Source: UBA3839 sp902776985 (GTDB lineage Bacteria > Bacteroidota > Bacteroidia > Bacteroidales > Bacteroidaceae). From it: a stretch of DNA of 64,000 nt. Positions 1 through 7,649 of this stretch are shown here, one piece after another. The translations under genes and the position numbers were made by a program. Location: the NCBI GenBank assembly GCA_902776985.1, contig CACYSD010000027.1, forward strand, positions 1-64,000, read 5' to 3'. The first letter of the stretch is position 1. Each line of letters begins with the position of its first letter. The notes below the pieces were generated by a model. It saw nothing but the letters and a program-made list of their open reading frames with translations. It did not search any database and had not been told where the DNA came from.

Positions 1-99
1 GACTTATTCCAATGATGTCAAAGAGCAATCTGGTCCCCTTATTCCGGGGTTGTTTGATTAATATTTAACTCGTCCCAATTTTAACGGGACACTTATGAT

Positions 100-127
100 G
101 AAGAATGAAGAATGAAGAGTGAAGAAT
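100..127. repeat. Heptamer tandem tract (GAAGAAT)n
   Basis: Four consecutive 7-bp units of the form GAAGA(A/G)T. The tract is followed at 130-141 by the perfect palindrome CCATCCGGATGG. The same combination, palindrome plus (ATTCTTC/ACTCTTC) units in the opposite orientation, recurs at 25578-25608. It belongs to the window-wide family of 7/8-bp intergenic tracts. Function unknown. Confidence 0.8.
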
Positions 128-147
128 TACCATCCGGATGGCTTTAT

Positions 148-176
148 CCTCCCCCTTGGGGGAGTTAGAGAGGGTC
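148..176. repeat. C-rich/G-rich hairpin repeat
   Basis: CTCCCCC-TT-GGGGGAG forms a perfect 7-bp stem with a 2-nt loop, followed by TTAGAGAGGGTC. Related C-rich then G-rich elements occur at 3301-3336, 7363-7390, 26765-26801 and, inside a gene, 42006-42046. The rest of 1-443 holds no gene that can be supported, only these repeats, the direct repeat at 221-268 and a promoter box at 373. Confidence 0.7.
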
Positions 177-220
177 TATTAGTGTTAAAAATCGCGTTTT
201 TGGTTATTTATAATGGTTCT

Positions 221-268
221 AAATTATATGTGCGTTAAATTGTGCAAAAATCACGCTATAAGCAAAAG
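221..268. repeat. Direct repeat, copy 1, flanking the first gene
   Basis: About 46 bp containing GTGCGTTAAATTGTGCAAAA and CTATAAGCAAAA. It recurs at 2506-2553, immediately after the stop codon of the gene at 444-2507. In the second copy a -7 promoter box follows within about 10 bp, so the repeat may be promoter-associated. Confidence 0.75.
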
Positions 269-372
269 ACGAATCAGGCAAACAAAGGTGATTAAAAAAA
301 AGGAATCACTAGTGCCCACAAAAAAAAGTGAAAAATACTTGTTAAAAAAATGGATGGGAAAAGAAAAAGTTG

Positions 373-380
373 TATATTTG
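373..380 (+). promoter_or_regulatory. -7 box TATATTTG
   Basis: Perfect match to the Bacteroidetes primary sigma -7 element TAnnTTTG, 63 bp before the start of the secreted protein gene at 444. No convincing -33 element at the usual spacing was seen. Confidence 0.6.
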
Positions 381-443
381 CGCAGATAACGTAAATACAA
401 GATAATTAGGCATAAATGTTAAACCGTTAAAAAACTGTGTAAT

Positions 444-2507
444 ATGAAGACCTTTCTACTTTCAATTCTGCTTGCTACTCCTTTGTTGACAAATGCTCAG
501 AAGGTATGGGATTATGAAGACTTCATCGTGACCAAAATATCCAATCCCGATTGTGGAGAGCGTGAGGCAGACGGACTGATTGCTGGTGGCGACCGCCAGA
601 ATAGCTACACATGGCGACTGGCAGCTCGCGGTGACGAAATCTATATTGCCACGGCCCGTAACATTGCCAGTGCCCTGGTCAATACGTATGGTTCTCAGAT
701 TTCTGCAGCTTCCAATATGTCGATGGATACGTTCTGGACAATAATTGATGCCTTTGCCAATGGAGACATTATGCGCAACGATGTGAACGAAGGTGCCAAT
801 ATCATCGCCTACAACCGCAAGACAGGCGAGTTCAGAGTGGTGTGGACTGGCGGTCCTGGGGAATATCAGCGTATGGCAGTAACTTTTGGCGACAATGTCT
901 ATTTCGGTTCCTACTCAGCCGATCAAACCATTGAGCAGTACATCCTGAAGCTTGACAAAGAGGGCAACTTTACCAAGGTGTACACGACCACGGGCACAAC
1001 AGCCATGCGTGCCAACTGTGTCTATGATGACCATCTATTCTTTGCCAGCTCTGATGCCCGCACCGTAGTGGCTGAAGGCGACCCCGAGCCTCTGGCCAAG
1101 ATGGCTGTAATACGCAAGAGCAACGAGGATGATACCGTTTGGGATTTTGTGGCTGACTACAAGGACTTCGGTAACATTCCTTATGACCCCATTCAGAGCA
1201 GTTGGGCTGGGGCACCTTTTTGGGAACTGGCTACACACAACGGCTATATCTATGCAACAGCTCCCAGCACAGCAGGTTTTGTCATCTTCAAAGGACGTCC
1301 GGCACAGGAAGGCGAGAGTGCTAACGAGTACGGATGGCATTGGGAAGAGGTGGCAGGTCCTAATAACGGTATCAACAACCCTGGCCTGAGCAATGTGACA
1401 GGTGGAGAACCAGGCACCATGCGTTCGCTCATCGGCTCCGTTTATGAATTTAAAGGCGAGCTTTATGCCTACAATTTCGACCATGCTTTTGGAGGCTTGG
1501 CACAAGGTTTTGTCGGTATGCTGCAACAGTTGTCAGGAAAGGACGTGAAGTCTTCCGACTATCTTGAATACATTTACAACTCCCTGCACAATCCGCAGAA
1601 AATATGGAAGCTCAACGATGCCACTGGCAAGTTCGAGGAGTGCCGCAACTTCACCAAATTGATGGAAGGTACGCTCAACGAGTACGTCTGGCGCATGGGC
1701 GAACATAACGGCAAGCTTTATATTGCCACCATGGATGCCGGTATAGGTTATGGCTACCTGACGCAGCTTACCAACGGCAGTTTCCTCAAGATGAGCAGAG
1801 AGGAAATGATTACAAAGATAGGCTATGTCAACGAAGCCATCAAAGTGCTTGCTGCCGAAAAGCTGAACGCCAAGACAGAAGAACTTATGGCGAAGTTGGC
1901 AATGGTGAAGATGATGCTTGAGGCTTTCCTCCCTGCCCAAACAGGTGAGGGGGAGGAGATCAGTCCGGAGCAGATTAAGGCAATCATCACAACTGTTTCG
2001 ACACTGATTGATCTGTATCTTAGCACCCTGCCGGGCGAGGATATTGGCTCGAAAATTGCTTTGGTGGTAATGACCAAGGTGAAGGAATCATTGCATGAAA
2101 TCAGCGAAAAGATTGACCTTGTGGGACTGGAGAAATATCTGTACGTCAACAACAGGGTGATGAACAACAAATGGGGATTCGACCTCTACCGCACCTTGGA
2201 TGGCGAGACCTTCGAAACCATCACACAGAATGGTTTCGACGACAAGTACAACTATGGCTGCCCATCGTTCCTCAGCACTGAAGAGGGACTTTATTTCGGC
2301 ACCTGTAACCCATTCTATGGCGGACAGCTCTACCTTTTGAGCGAAAAAGGCACCAGTAGCAAGATTGTTACAGGCATCGCTGAGATGGATGAAGGCAGAA
2401 GTAAGACGTCTGATGTTTGGAATGACCTGAGCGGTCGCCGTCTCAGTGGCAAACCGACAACAAAGGGCATATATATCAATGGAGGCCATAAAGTCGTAAT
2501 TAAGTAA
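444..2507 (+). CDS. Secreted propeller-like hypothetical protein with T9SS-type C-terminus
   Basis: 687 residues. An N-terminal signal peptide (MKTFLLSILLATPLLTNAQ) indicates export. The body has repeated short segments such as GDEIYIATA, DNVYFGSYS, NGYIYATAP and GKLYIATMD, which look like blades of a beta-propeller. A predicted helical segment at about residues 450-575 interrupts the blades. The last about 27 residues (LSGRR...KGIYI.GGHKVVIK) resemble the sorting tails of type IX-secreted proteins in Bacteroidetes. No enzyme motif was recognised, so function is unknown. It stands alone with its own promoter box and is flanked by a direct repeat (221-268 and 2506-2553). Surface or extracellular location is inferred. 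Confidence 0.8.
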   Translation: MKTFLLSILLATPLLTNAQKVWDYEDFIVTKISNPDCGEREADGLIAGGDRQNSYTWRLAARGDEIYIATARNIASALVNTYGSQISAASNMSMDTFWTIIDAFANGDIMRNDVNEGANIIAYNRKTGEFRVVWTGGPGEYQRMAVTFGDNVYFGSYSADQTIEQYILKLDKEGNFTKVYTTTGTTAMRANCVYDDHLFFASSDARTVVAEGDPEPLAKMAVIRKSNEDDTVWDFVADYKDFGNIPYDPIQSSWAGAPFWELATHNGYIYATAPSTAGFVIFKGRPAQEGESANEYGWHWEEVAGPNNGINNPGLSNVTGGEPGTMRSLIGSVYEFKGELYAYNFDHAFGGLAQGFVGMLQQLSGKDVKSSDYLEYIYNSLHNPQKIWKLNDATGKFEECRNFTKLMEGTLNEYVWRMGEHNGKLYIATMDAGIGYGYLTQLTNGSFLKMSREEMITKIGYVNEAIKVLAAEKLNAKTEELMAKLAMVKMMLEAFLPAQTGEGEEISPEQIKAIITTVSTLIDLYLSTLPGEDIGSKIALVVMTKVKESLHEISEKIDLVGLEKYLYVNNRVMNNKWGFDLYRTLDGETFETITQNGFDDKYNYGCPSFLSTEEGLYFGTCNPFYGGQLYLLSEKGTSSKIVTGIAEMDEGRSKTSDVWNDLSGRRLSGKPTTKGIYINGGHKVVIK

Positions 2508-2553
2508 ATTAGAAGTGCGTTAAATTGTGCAAAAATAACACACTATAAGCAAA
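2506..2553. repeat. Direct repeat, copy 2
   Basis: Copy of the element at 221-268, starting at the stop codon of the preceding gene and ending just before the -7 box at 2562. The two copies share about 40 of 46 positions by eye, with small indels after TGCAAAAAT. Confidence 0.75.
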
Positions 2554-2561
2554 ATAAAGTG

Positions 2562-2569
2562 TAACTTTG
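2562..2569 (+). promoter_or_regulatory. -7 box TAACTTTG
   Basis: Perfect TAnnTTTG element upstream of the FKBP run. The next plausible start codon is the ATG at 2685. Confidence 0.65.
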
Positions 2570-2684
2570 CAACGCATTTGTGTGCAGAAGCTTAAGCAAT
2601 GTGCAAATGGACATTGCTTATCTTTGTTTGCGCACATATCAACTGAGAATAATTTTAATTATCAACAAACAATACACTCAACAC

Positions 2685-3293
2685 ATGGACAAACTTAGTT
2701 ACGCTCTCGGACTCGGCATCGGTCAGCAACTGCGACAGATGGGTCTGAAAGACGCATTGGTAATAGAAGATTTCGCACAATCAATAGAGGATGTGCTTCA
2801 AGGCAATGAACTGAAGGTAAAGAATACTGAAGCACAGGGTATAGTCAATTCTTTCTTCGCAGAGCAGGAGAAGAAGCAGCGTGCAGAGAAGGAAGCTCAG
2901 GGCAAGCAGGCTCTGGAGGAAGGCAAGGTTTTCCTCACCAACAACGCCAACAAACCAGGCGTAATCACACTGCCCAGCGGACTTCAGTACGAGGTGCTGC
3001 AGGAAGGTACCGGAAAGAAACCAAAAGCAACCGACAAGGTACGTTGCCACTACGAGGGTACACTCATCAACGGTACTGTATTCGACTCAAGCTACAAGCG
3101 CGGTGAACCTGCCGTATTCGGTCTCAATCAGGTAATCACAGGTTTGACAGAAGGTGTGCAGCTGATGAGCGAAGGTGCTAAATACCGCTTCTACATCCCT
3201 TACCGTCTGGCTTACGGCGAGGCTGGTGCAGGAGAGATGATTCCTCCATTCGCAACTCTCATCTTCGACGTCGAACTGATAGAGGTGCTGTAA
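2685..3293 (+). CDS. FKBP-type peptidyl-prolyl isomerase, cytoplasmic
   Basis: 202 residues from the ATG at 2685. A longer frame opens at 2580, but its first 35 residues look non-coding, whereas MDKLSYALGLGIGQQL matches the start of FkpA/Mip-type N-terminal domains. The C-terminal half (about residues 100-202) is a complete FKBP fold with YEG, FDSSYKRGEP, VITGLTEG, LAYGEAGAG and PPFATLIFDVEL, the usual active-site pattern. It should catalyse cis-trans isomerisation of X-Pro bonds. No signal peptide is present, so it should act in the cytoplasm, unlike the two FKBPs that follow. It is first in a run of three FKBPs ending at a terminator near 5600. Confidence 0.93.
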   Translation: MDKLSYALGLGIGQQLRQMGLKDALVIEDFAQSIEDVLQGNELKVKNTEAQGIVNSFFAEQEKKQRAEKEAQGKQALEEGKVFLTNNANKPGVITLPSGLQYEVLQEGTGKKPKATDKVRCHYEGTLINGTVFDSSYKRGEPAVFGLNQVITGLTEGVQLMSEGAKYRFYIPYRLAYGEAGAGEMIPPFATLIFDVELIEVL

Positions 3294-3300
3294 GGAAAAA

Positions 3301-3336
3301 GACCCCTCCCGAACCTCCCCCGTAATGGGGAGGAGA
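3301..3336. repeat. C-rich/G-rich hairpin repeat
   Basis: CCTCCCC (3314-3320) and GGGGAGG (3327-3333) form a stem, preceded by GACCCCTCCCGAA. It lies just after the FKBP stop codon. It lacks a strong T-run, so it may be a repeat rather than a terminator. Confidence 0.65.
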
Positions 3337-3350
3337 AGTGGATAGTGAAG

Positions 3351-3410
3351 AAATCCTAGGAGAAACTAGGCAAATCTAGGAAAACCTAGGCAGTCCTAGG
3401 AAATCCTAAA
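3351..3410. repeat. 10-bp tandem array with CCTAGG core
   Basis: Six back-to-back 10-bp units, each ending in CTAGG or its variant (AAATCCTAGG, AGAAACTAGG, CAAATCTAGG, AAAACCTAGG, CAGTCCTAGG, AAATCCTAAA). The period equals about one helical turn. No other copy was seen in the window. Confidence 0.8.
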
Positions 3411-3424
3411 AAACTCAAGAACTT

Positions 3425-3541
3425 AATCATCGTGCGATACCTAATATAATAAATAATCAAAAGAGCACGCATGCTGACGCAAGAATGAAGAAATTCAATC
3501 CAGATTGAGGTTTGGGACACAAAATCTTCGCAAAATTTATC
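3425..3541. repeat. 117-bp dispersed repeat, copy A
   Basis: Begins AATCATCGTGCGATACC and ends GCAAAATTTATC. It matches 11217-11333 at all but one position by eye. A shorter copy of its first 46 bp lies at 20830-20875. It contains no ORF and has short self-complementary parts. It sits immediately before an 8-bp tract and a start codon, as at 11217. Confidence 0.85.
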
Positions 3542-3552
3542 TTGTGCCCAAA

Positions 3553-3600
3553 ACTTAAAAACTTAAGAACTTAAGAACTCAAAAACTTAAAAACTAAATA
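3553..3600. repeat. Octamer tandem tract (ACTTAAGA)n
   Basis: Six 8-bp units (ACTTAAAA, ACTTAAGA, ACTTAAGA, ACTCAAAA, ACTTAAAA, ACTAAATA) ending 12 bp before the ATG of the lipoprotein FKBP. The same unit directly precedes the starts at 11359, 20932 and 21503. Confidence 0.85.
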
Positions 3601-3612
3601 AAACAAACAAAA

Positions 3613-4533
3613 ATGAAGAAATTAGCAATTCTTGCAGTTGTTGCAACTGCAATGCTTGTTGCCTCTTGTGGTAACAAAAACGGTGAAGAACCAACATTCA
3701 ATGAAGAAACAATGGCTGAAGACAGCCTCGCATACCGTTATGGTATCCTCCAGGGCGACGGTTTCAAGCAATACGTGATGCAGATGGGTCAGCCTCTGCA
3801 GGTAAACTGCAAAATCGATTCTGCTTACATCGACGAATTCATCAAGGGTGTAAAGGAAGGTGCAGTTGACTCTCTCTCTGCAAAGGAAGAAGCTTACGCT
3901 AAGGGTCTGCTCGTAGGTCAGCTCCTCACTATGATGAGCAAGGACCTCCACAACTTCGTTTACGAGGACGACTCTCTCAACCAGCAGAAAATCAACCTCA
4001 ACAACATCGTTGCAGGTTTCATAGAAAGCATCGAGGGTGATCCAAACGAGGCTCCTGAAGCTCACCAGATCCGTATCGAAGCCATCAACACTGCTTTCCA
4101 GAACCAGACTAAGGAAATCACTGCTAAGAAGATGGAGAAGAAGTATGGTGAATACAAGAAAGAGAACGAAGCTTACCTCAAGAAGAACGCCAAGGCTGAA
4201 GGTGTAACAGTTCTTCCAAGCGGAGTACAGTACAAGGTGCTCGTTGAAGGTACAGGTGCCCTCCCAACTGATAGCTCTGAACTGAAAGTTAACTACGAAG
4301 GCAAGCTTATCGACGGTACTACATTCGATTCAAGCTACGAACGCAATCAGCCTCTTACTGTAAGCATGGCTAACCCAAGCGTTATTCCAGGATGGGTTGA
4401 AGTTCTCAAGCTGATGCCTGCTGGTTCTAAGTGGGAAGTTACAATTCCTCAGGAACTTGCTTACAAGGAGATGGAGCGTGGTCCAATCAAGCCATTCTCT
4501 ACTCTTATCTTCACTATTGAAGTATTGAAGTAA
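3613..4533 (+). CDS. FKBP-type peptidyl-prolyl isomerase, lipoprotein
   Basis: 306 residues. The signal sequence ends in a lipobox, VASC, with Cys19 as the likely lipidation site, so the protein should be membrane-anchored outside the cytoplasm. Residues about 30-200 form a helical FkpA-type N-terminal domain, and residues about 205-306 are the FKBP domain. The active site is partly degenerate: YEG and FDSSYER are kept, but the usual AYG is AYKEMERG and the following loop is altered. It may therefore act mainly as a chaperone (inference). It is second in the FKBP run, 12 bp before the third member. Confidence 0.92.
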   Translation: MKKLAILAVVATAMLVASCGNKNGEEPTFNEETMAEDSLAYRYGILQGDGFKQYVMQMGQPLQVNCKIDSAYIDEFIKGVKEGAVDSLSAKEEAYAKGLLVGQLLTMMSKDLHNFVYEDDSLNQQKINLNNIVAGFIESIEGDPNEAPEAHQIRIEAINTAFQNQTKEITAKKMEKKYGEYKKENEAYLKKNAKAEGVTVLPSGVQYKVLVEGTGALPTDSSELKVNYEGKLIDGTTFDSSYERNQPLTVSMANPSVIPGWVEVLKLMPAGSKWEVTIPQELAYKEMERGPIKPFSTLIFTIEVLK

Positions 4534-4545
4534 AAACATCAATGA

Positions 4546-5556
4546 ATGAAAAAGATTATATTGCTAGCTGCCCTGGTATTCACCACCACTCTCGCAGCAC
4601 AGGCACAGGAGACTGTGCTGACCAAGGAGCAGCGCACTGCACAGAAGAAATTCAAGTCTGCACAGAAAGCTTACGACAAGGCTGAGAAGAAACTCTTTGA
4701 CGCTCGTCGCAAAATGATTGAACTTGGATTGGAGGCCACAAAAAGCGTGAATCTCGAAAAGCCTGTCCTTGTCACTCCAGCCGACAGTGCCGCATACTAT
4801 TTCGGTGTAGCTCAGAGCAACGGACTCGACCAGTATGTTATGAAGAACCTGCATGTGGATTCTCTGTATCTCAATACATTTGCAGACGCACTGGAGAAAC
4901 GTATCAATGCCGACACCAGAGACCCCGAGGTAGTAGCTCGTCAGGCCGGTGTTCATGTAGCAGGACAGATTGAGTTGATGACCGAGTCTGCCAGCCGCGA
5001 GTATTTCTCCGACGAAGGTGCTACACAGCTCGACAAACGTCTTATCTGCGCAGGTATCCTTGCCGGATTCTATGGAACAAGCGATGTGAACCCGATGGGG
5101 GCACATCAGATCTACTCAAGACTCAAGGCTAACCAGCAGGCTGCCGACAAGGAGCGTCTGTACGGCCGCAACCGTACAGAAGGAGAAACCTACCTTGCTG
5201 CCAACAAACTCAAGAAAGGCGTTATCACTCTGCCCAGCGGACTTCAGTACAAGGTAATCACAGAAGGCAAGGGCGCTATTCCTACAGAGACTCAGACAGT
5301 GAAAGTACACTACGAAGGTCGCCTGATTGACGGAACAGTGTTTGACTCCAGCTACAAGCGCGGTGAACCTACCAAGTTCCGCTGCAACCAGGTAATCAAA
5401 GGCTGGACTGAGGCTCTCACCAAGATGCCTGTAGGTTCCAAGTGGGAGATTTATATTCCTCAGGAACTCGCCTACGGCGCTAATGGTGCAGGAAGCAACA
5501 TTCCTCCTTATTCAGTTCTAGTATTCACAGTAGAGCTGATAGATATTGAGAAGTAA
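4546..5556 (+). CDS. FKBP-type peptidyl-prolyl isomerase, periplasmic
   Basis: 336 residues with a cleavable signal peptide (AALVFTTTLAAQAQ) and no lipobox Cys, so it is predicted to be free in the periplasm. A lysine-rich coiled stretch at about residues 25-60 is followed by an FkpA-type helical domain and a C-terminal FKBP domain (about residues 235-336) with canonical YEG, FDSSYKRGEP, VIKGW, LAYGANGAG and PPYSVLVF. It should fold or isomerise exported proteins. It is the last of three tandem FKBPs and is followed by a terminator hairpin at 5577. Confidence 0.93.
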   Translation: MKKIILLAALVFTTTLAAQAQETVLTKEQRTAQKKFKSAQKAYDKAEKKLFDARRKMIELGLEATKSVNLEKPVLVTPADSAAYYFGVAQSNGLDQYVMKNLHVDSLYLNTFADALEKRINADTRDPEVVARQAGVHVAGQIELMTESASREYFSDEGATQLDKRLICAGILAGFYGTSDVNPMGAHQIYSRLKANQQAADKERLYGRNRTEGETYLAANKLKKGVITLPSGLQYKVITEGKGAIPTETQTVKVHYEGRLIDGTVFDSSYKRGEPTKFRCNQVIKGWTEALTKMPVGSKWEIYIPQELAYGANGAGSNIPPYSVLVFTVELIDIEK

Positions 5557-5576
5557 AACTTACGAACTCAAAATAT

Positions 5577-5625
5577 AGCAGAGTGTTCAGGAAACTGGGC
5601 ACTCTGCTGTTGTTTTTGCTGCATT
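5577..5625 (+). terminator. Intrinsic terminator after the FKBP run
   Basis: AGCAGAGTG (5577-5585) pairs with CACTCTGCT (5600-5608), 9 bp perfect, followed by a T-rich stretch. Confidence 0.8.
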
Positions 5626-5692
5626 TTTAGCAAAAAACTAACTTTTTATTAAAAAAATCGACAAAAAGGATACAACCTATTACAAAAATATG

Positions 5693-5700
5693 TAATTTTG
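5693..5700 (+). promoter_or_regulatory. -7 box TAATTTTG
   Basis: TAnnTTTG element 178 bp before the Lrp-family gene, giving it a long leader. The leader includes octamer units at 5823-5862. Confidence 0.6.
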
Positions 5701-5822
5701 CTTTACATAACAAAACAAAAAAGAAATCGACGAAACCTTAACGTCACTAAACTAACACACCTATATAATTAACAAAAGTCTATGCAGTTATGAAGTTACC
5801 ATTAACTAAAGTAAAGTATCGT

Positions 5823-5862
5823 CTTAACTCCTTGACTTCATAACTTCTTAACTTCCAAAACT
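5823..5862. repeat. Octamer tandem tract
   Basis: CTTAACTC, CTTGACTT, CATAACTT, CTTAACTT and CCAAAACT, ending 16 bp before the ATG of the Lrp-family gene. It is a member of the 7/8-bp tract family. Confidence 0.7.
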
Positions 5863-5878
5863 GAATAATTAACTTAAC

Positions 5879-6340
5879 ATGGAAAAGATTGACAAACTCG
5901 ACAAACAAATCATGGAGATCATCTCCAGCAATGCCCGCATTCCTTTCAAGGACGTCGCAACAGCATGCGGAGTGTCTCGTGCAGCTATCCACCAACGAGT
6001 CCAGAGACTCATGGACATGGATGTAATTGTTGGTTCGGGTTATCATGTAAACCCCAAGAGTCTCGGCTACAAGACCTGTACCTACGTCGGAATCCGTCTG
6101 GAGAAAGGCTCAATGTACAAAACTGTAGTTGACGAACTGCGTGACATCCCAGAGATTGTGGAATGTCACTACACTACAGGTCCTTACTCAATGCTTGTAA
6201 AGCTCTATGCTCGCGACAACGAACAGCTGATGGACCTGCTCAACAACAAAATTCAGGGTATTCACGGAGTTGACTCCACTGAAACTCTCATCTCGCTCGA
6301 CCAGAGCATAAAGAAAGAAGTTCCCATCATCATAGACTGA
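5879..6340 (+). CDS. Lrp/AsnC family transcriptional regulator
   Basis: 153 residues, normal size for the family. The N-terminal winged helix-turn-helix covers about residues 1-60 (IPFKDVATACGVSRAAIHQRVQRL is the recognition region). The C-terminal RAM effector-binding domain covers about residues 65-150 (YVGIRLEKG, VVECHYTTGPYSMLVKL). It probably binds DNA as an octamer or other multimer and senses an amino acid, but its ligand and targets cannot be read here. It is monocistronic, with its own promoter box and a strong terminator. Its place after the FKBP run may only reflect gene order. Confidence 0.93.
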   Translation: MEKIDKLDKQIMEIISSNARIPFKDVATACGVSRAAIHQRVQRLMDMDVIVGSGYHVNPKSLGYKTCTYVGIRLEKGSMYKTVVDELRDIPEIVECHYTTGPYSMLVKLYARDNEQLMDLLNNKIQGIHGVDSTETLISLDQSIKKEVPIIID

Positions 6341-6365
6341 CACGTCACGACAGGAAACAAAAAAA

Positions 6366-6407
6366 ACAGATGGCACACGGATCATATCCATGTGCCATCT
6401 GTTTTTT
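6366..6407 (+). terminator. Strong intrinsic terminator of the Lrp-family gene
   Basis: ACAGATGGCACA (6366-6377) pairs perfectly with TGTGCCATCTGT (6391-6402), followed by a T-run. Confidence 0.9.
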
Positions 6408-6409
6408 CC

Positions 6410-6921
6410 CACATGCACCTACGGTGCAATTAAACGTCATCGACGACACCTATTATATTAACTCAAAGAGTCGCTTGCGAAGCAAGAATTTAACGAATGT
6501 ATTTAATCAAGGATTTTAAGGATTAAAAGGATTGGTTATTATCAACATCGTGCTACGCACTATGATTTATATGATTAAAAAGATTATTATGATTTAATAT
6601 AAAAAAAACTTAAAAAAACGAGAATATTTTCGAACACGGATTACACGGATTTATTTTACATATAATTGCCATATAACAACCATATAATTAACATGAATGT
6701 CTTTGAATAGTTCTGACCTAAATAATTATTAATAGAGAATTATATGGGTAATTCATGGTAATTCGTGTTTATCTTAAACCATTTTCGTTTTCGTTTCATT
6801 CGTTTAATTCTTGCAAGCAAGCGACTCTTTGAGTTATTTTTATCGGTATCGTCGATGACGTTTAATCGTTGCGCAGCAACATGTTTTTTATTGTCACATG
6901 CACCTGCGGTGCAATTAAACG
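6410..6921. repeat. Hairpin-rich repeat island without genes
   Basis: This 500-bp gap holds no credible ORF. Its ends carry a 27-bp direct repeat, CACATGCACCT(A/G)CGGTGCA plus ATTAAACG (6410-6436 and 6895-6921), each containing the stem TGCACC/GGTGCA. Inside these, a long imperfect inverted repeat has arms 6429-6499 and 6797-6866. Each arm contains the small stem CTTGC/GCAAG. A further stem GTTGC/GCAAC is at 6867-6880. The middle is AT-rich simple sequence. It looks like a nested or doubled REP-like element. Confidence 0.75.
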
Positions 6922-6952
6922 GATTATTTTGTCAAGTATTACTCGTGGAATT

Positions 6953-7357
6953 CTAATTGAAGAATTCCGCGAAAGCCTCGTTGAGTTGAGGACAATCGGC
7001 GAGAGTGCCGTTGATGATGCAAACGGCATCGACTTGCGCACGAATACACAGTTTCTGGTCGCTGGCACGGAAGATGTCCTGCATGAAGACATAGCGGATG
7101 CCTTCCTTCTTGATCCAGAGACGGCTGTCGAATTCATCACCGCTACGAAGAGGCACCTTGAACTGCATGGTCAGACGTGCCACGACACAATCAATGCCCT
7201 CATCGTGAAGACGTGCAAAACTAACACCGTGACTGAGCAGAAACTCATGACGTGTGTGTTCGATATAATGCTGATAATTGGCATTGTTGACAATGCCTTG
7301 AAGGTCACATTCATAATCGCGAACCTTCATGCGGAGTGTGTAGATATAGTCTGCCAT
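6953..7357 (-). CDS. Acyl-CoA thioesterase, YbgC/4HBT hotdog family
   Basis: 134 residues, the usual length of a single hotdog domain. The N-terminal region contains the family signature V.DYECDLQGIVNNANYQHY, where the Asp is the catalytic-type residue of 4HBT enzymes, followed by the long hotdog helix (IEHTRHEFLLSHG). It should hydrolyse an acyl-CoA thioester; the substrate cannot be inferred. It is a single gene transcribed leftwards, with a promoter box at 7451. An overlapping plus-strand ORF at 6869-7375 was rejected because this frame shows the clear family match. Confidence 0.9.
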   Translation of the reverse strand: MADYIYTLRMKVRDYECDLQGIVNNANYQHYIEHTRHEFLLSHGVSFARLHDEGIDCVVARLTMQFKVPLRSGDEFDSRLWIKKEGIRYVFMQDIFRASDQKLCIRAQVDAVCIINGTLADCPQLNEAFAEFFN

Positions 7358-7362
7358 AATAA

Positions 7363-7390
7363 AAGCCCCCTCTAACTCACCCTAAGGGAA
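7363..7390. repeat. C-rich/G-rich repeat, degenerate copy
   Basis: AAGCCCCCTCTAACTCACCC then TAAGGGAA. It resembles the C-rich hairpin repeats at 148, 3301, 26765 and 42006, but with a weakened stem. Confidence 0.5.
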
Positions 7391-7450
7391 TGAATCAAAT
7401 CAAATGAAGGGAAAAAATTTTTTTGTAAACAAAATAATTATTATTTAGTG

Positions 7451-7458
7451 CAAAGGTA
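7451..7458 (-). promoter_or_regulatory. -7 box TACCTTTG (minus strand)
   Basis: CAAAGGTA on the plus strand. It directs leftward transcription of the thioesterase gene starting at 7357. Confidence 0.6.
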
Positions 7459-7552
7459 AGAATTATTTTTTATCATCAGTACAAAAGCGTGAATTGTAAT
7501 GGTCTATTATTGAAAAAGTTGTTAAAACAACTATCGTCTGCATATTTTTTCA

Positions 7553-7560
7553 TAACTTTG
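7553..7560 (+). promoter_or_regulatory. -7 box TAACTTTG
   Basis: TAnnTTTG element 90 bp before the GT117 gene. Confidence 0.65.
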
Positions 7561-7649
7561 CAGGTTGAAGTCGTGTGCACGAACGTTTTTGACGCAGAAA
7601 CCACGATGAAATGGTGAATATTCACACAAAATAATATTATACACACTCG

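Noticed and set aside
1..61. Open plus-strand frame from position 2 ending TAA at 61 (about 19 residues, ending GPLIPGLFD)
   Set aside because: Too short to identify; it could be the C-terminal tail of a gene left of the window but no family is recognisable.
3351..3600. CRISPR array
   Set aside because: The repeats are 8-10 bp without spacers.
6765..6956. 63-residue plus-strand ORF
   Set aside because: It lies inside the repeat island and is formed by repeat arms; its composition is not protein-like.
6869..7375. 168-residue plus-strand ORF opposite the thioesterase
   Set aside because: The minus-strand frame has a clear hotdog-family sequence; this is its shadow.
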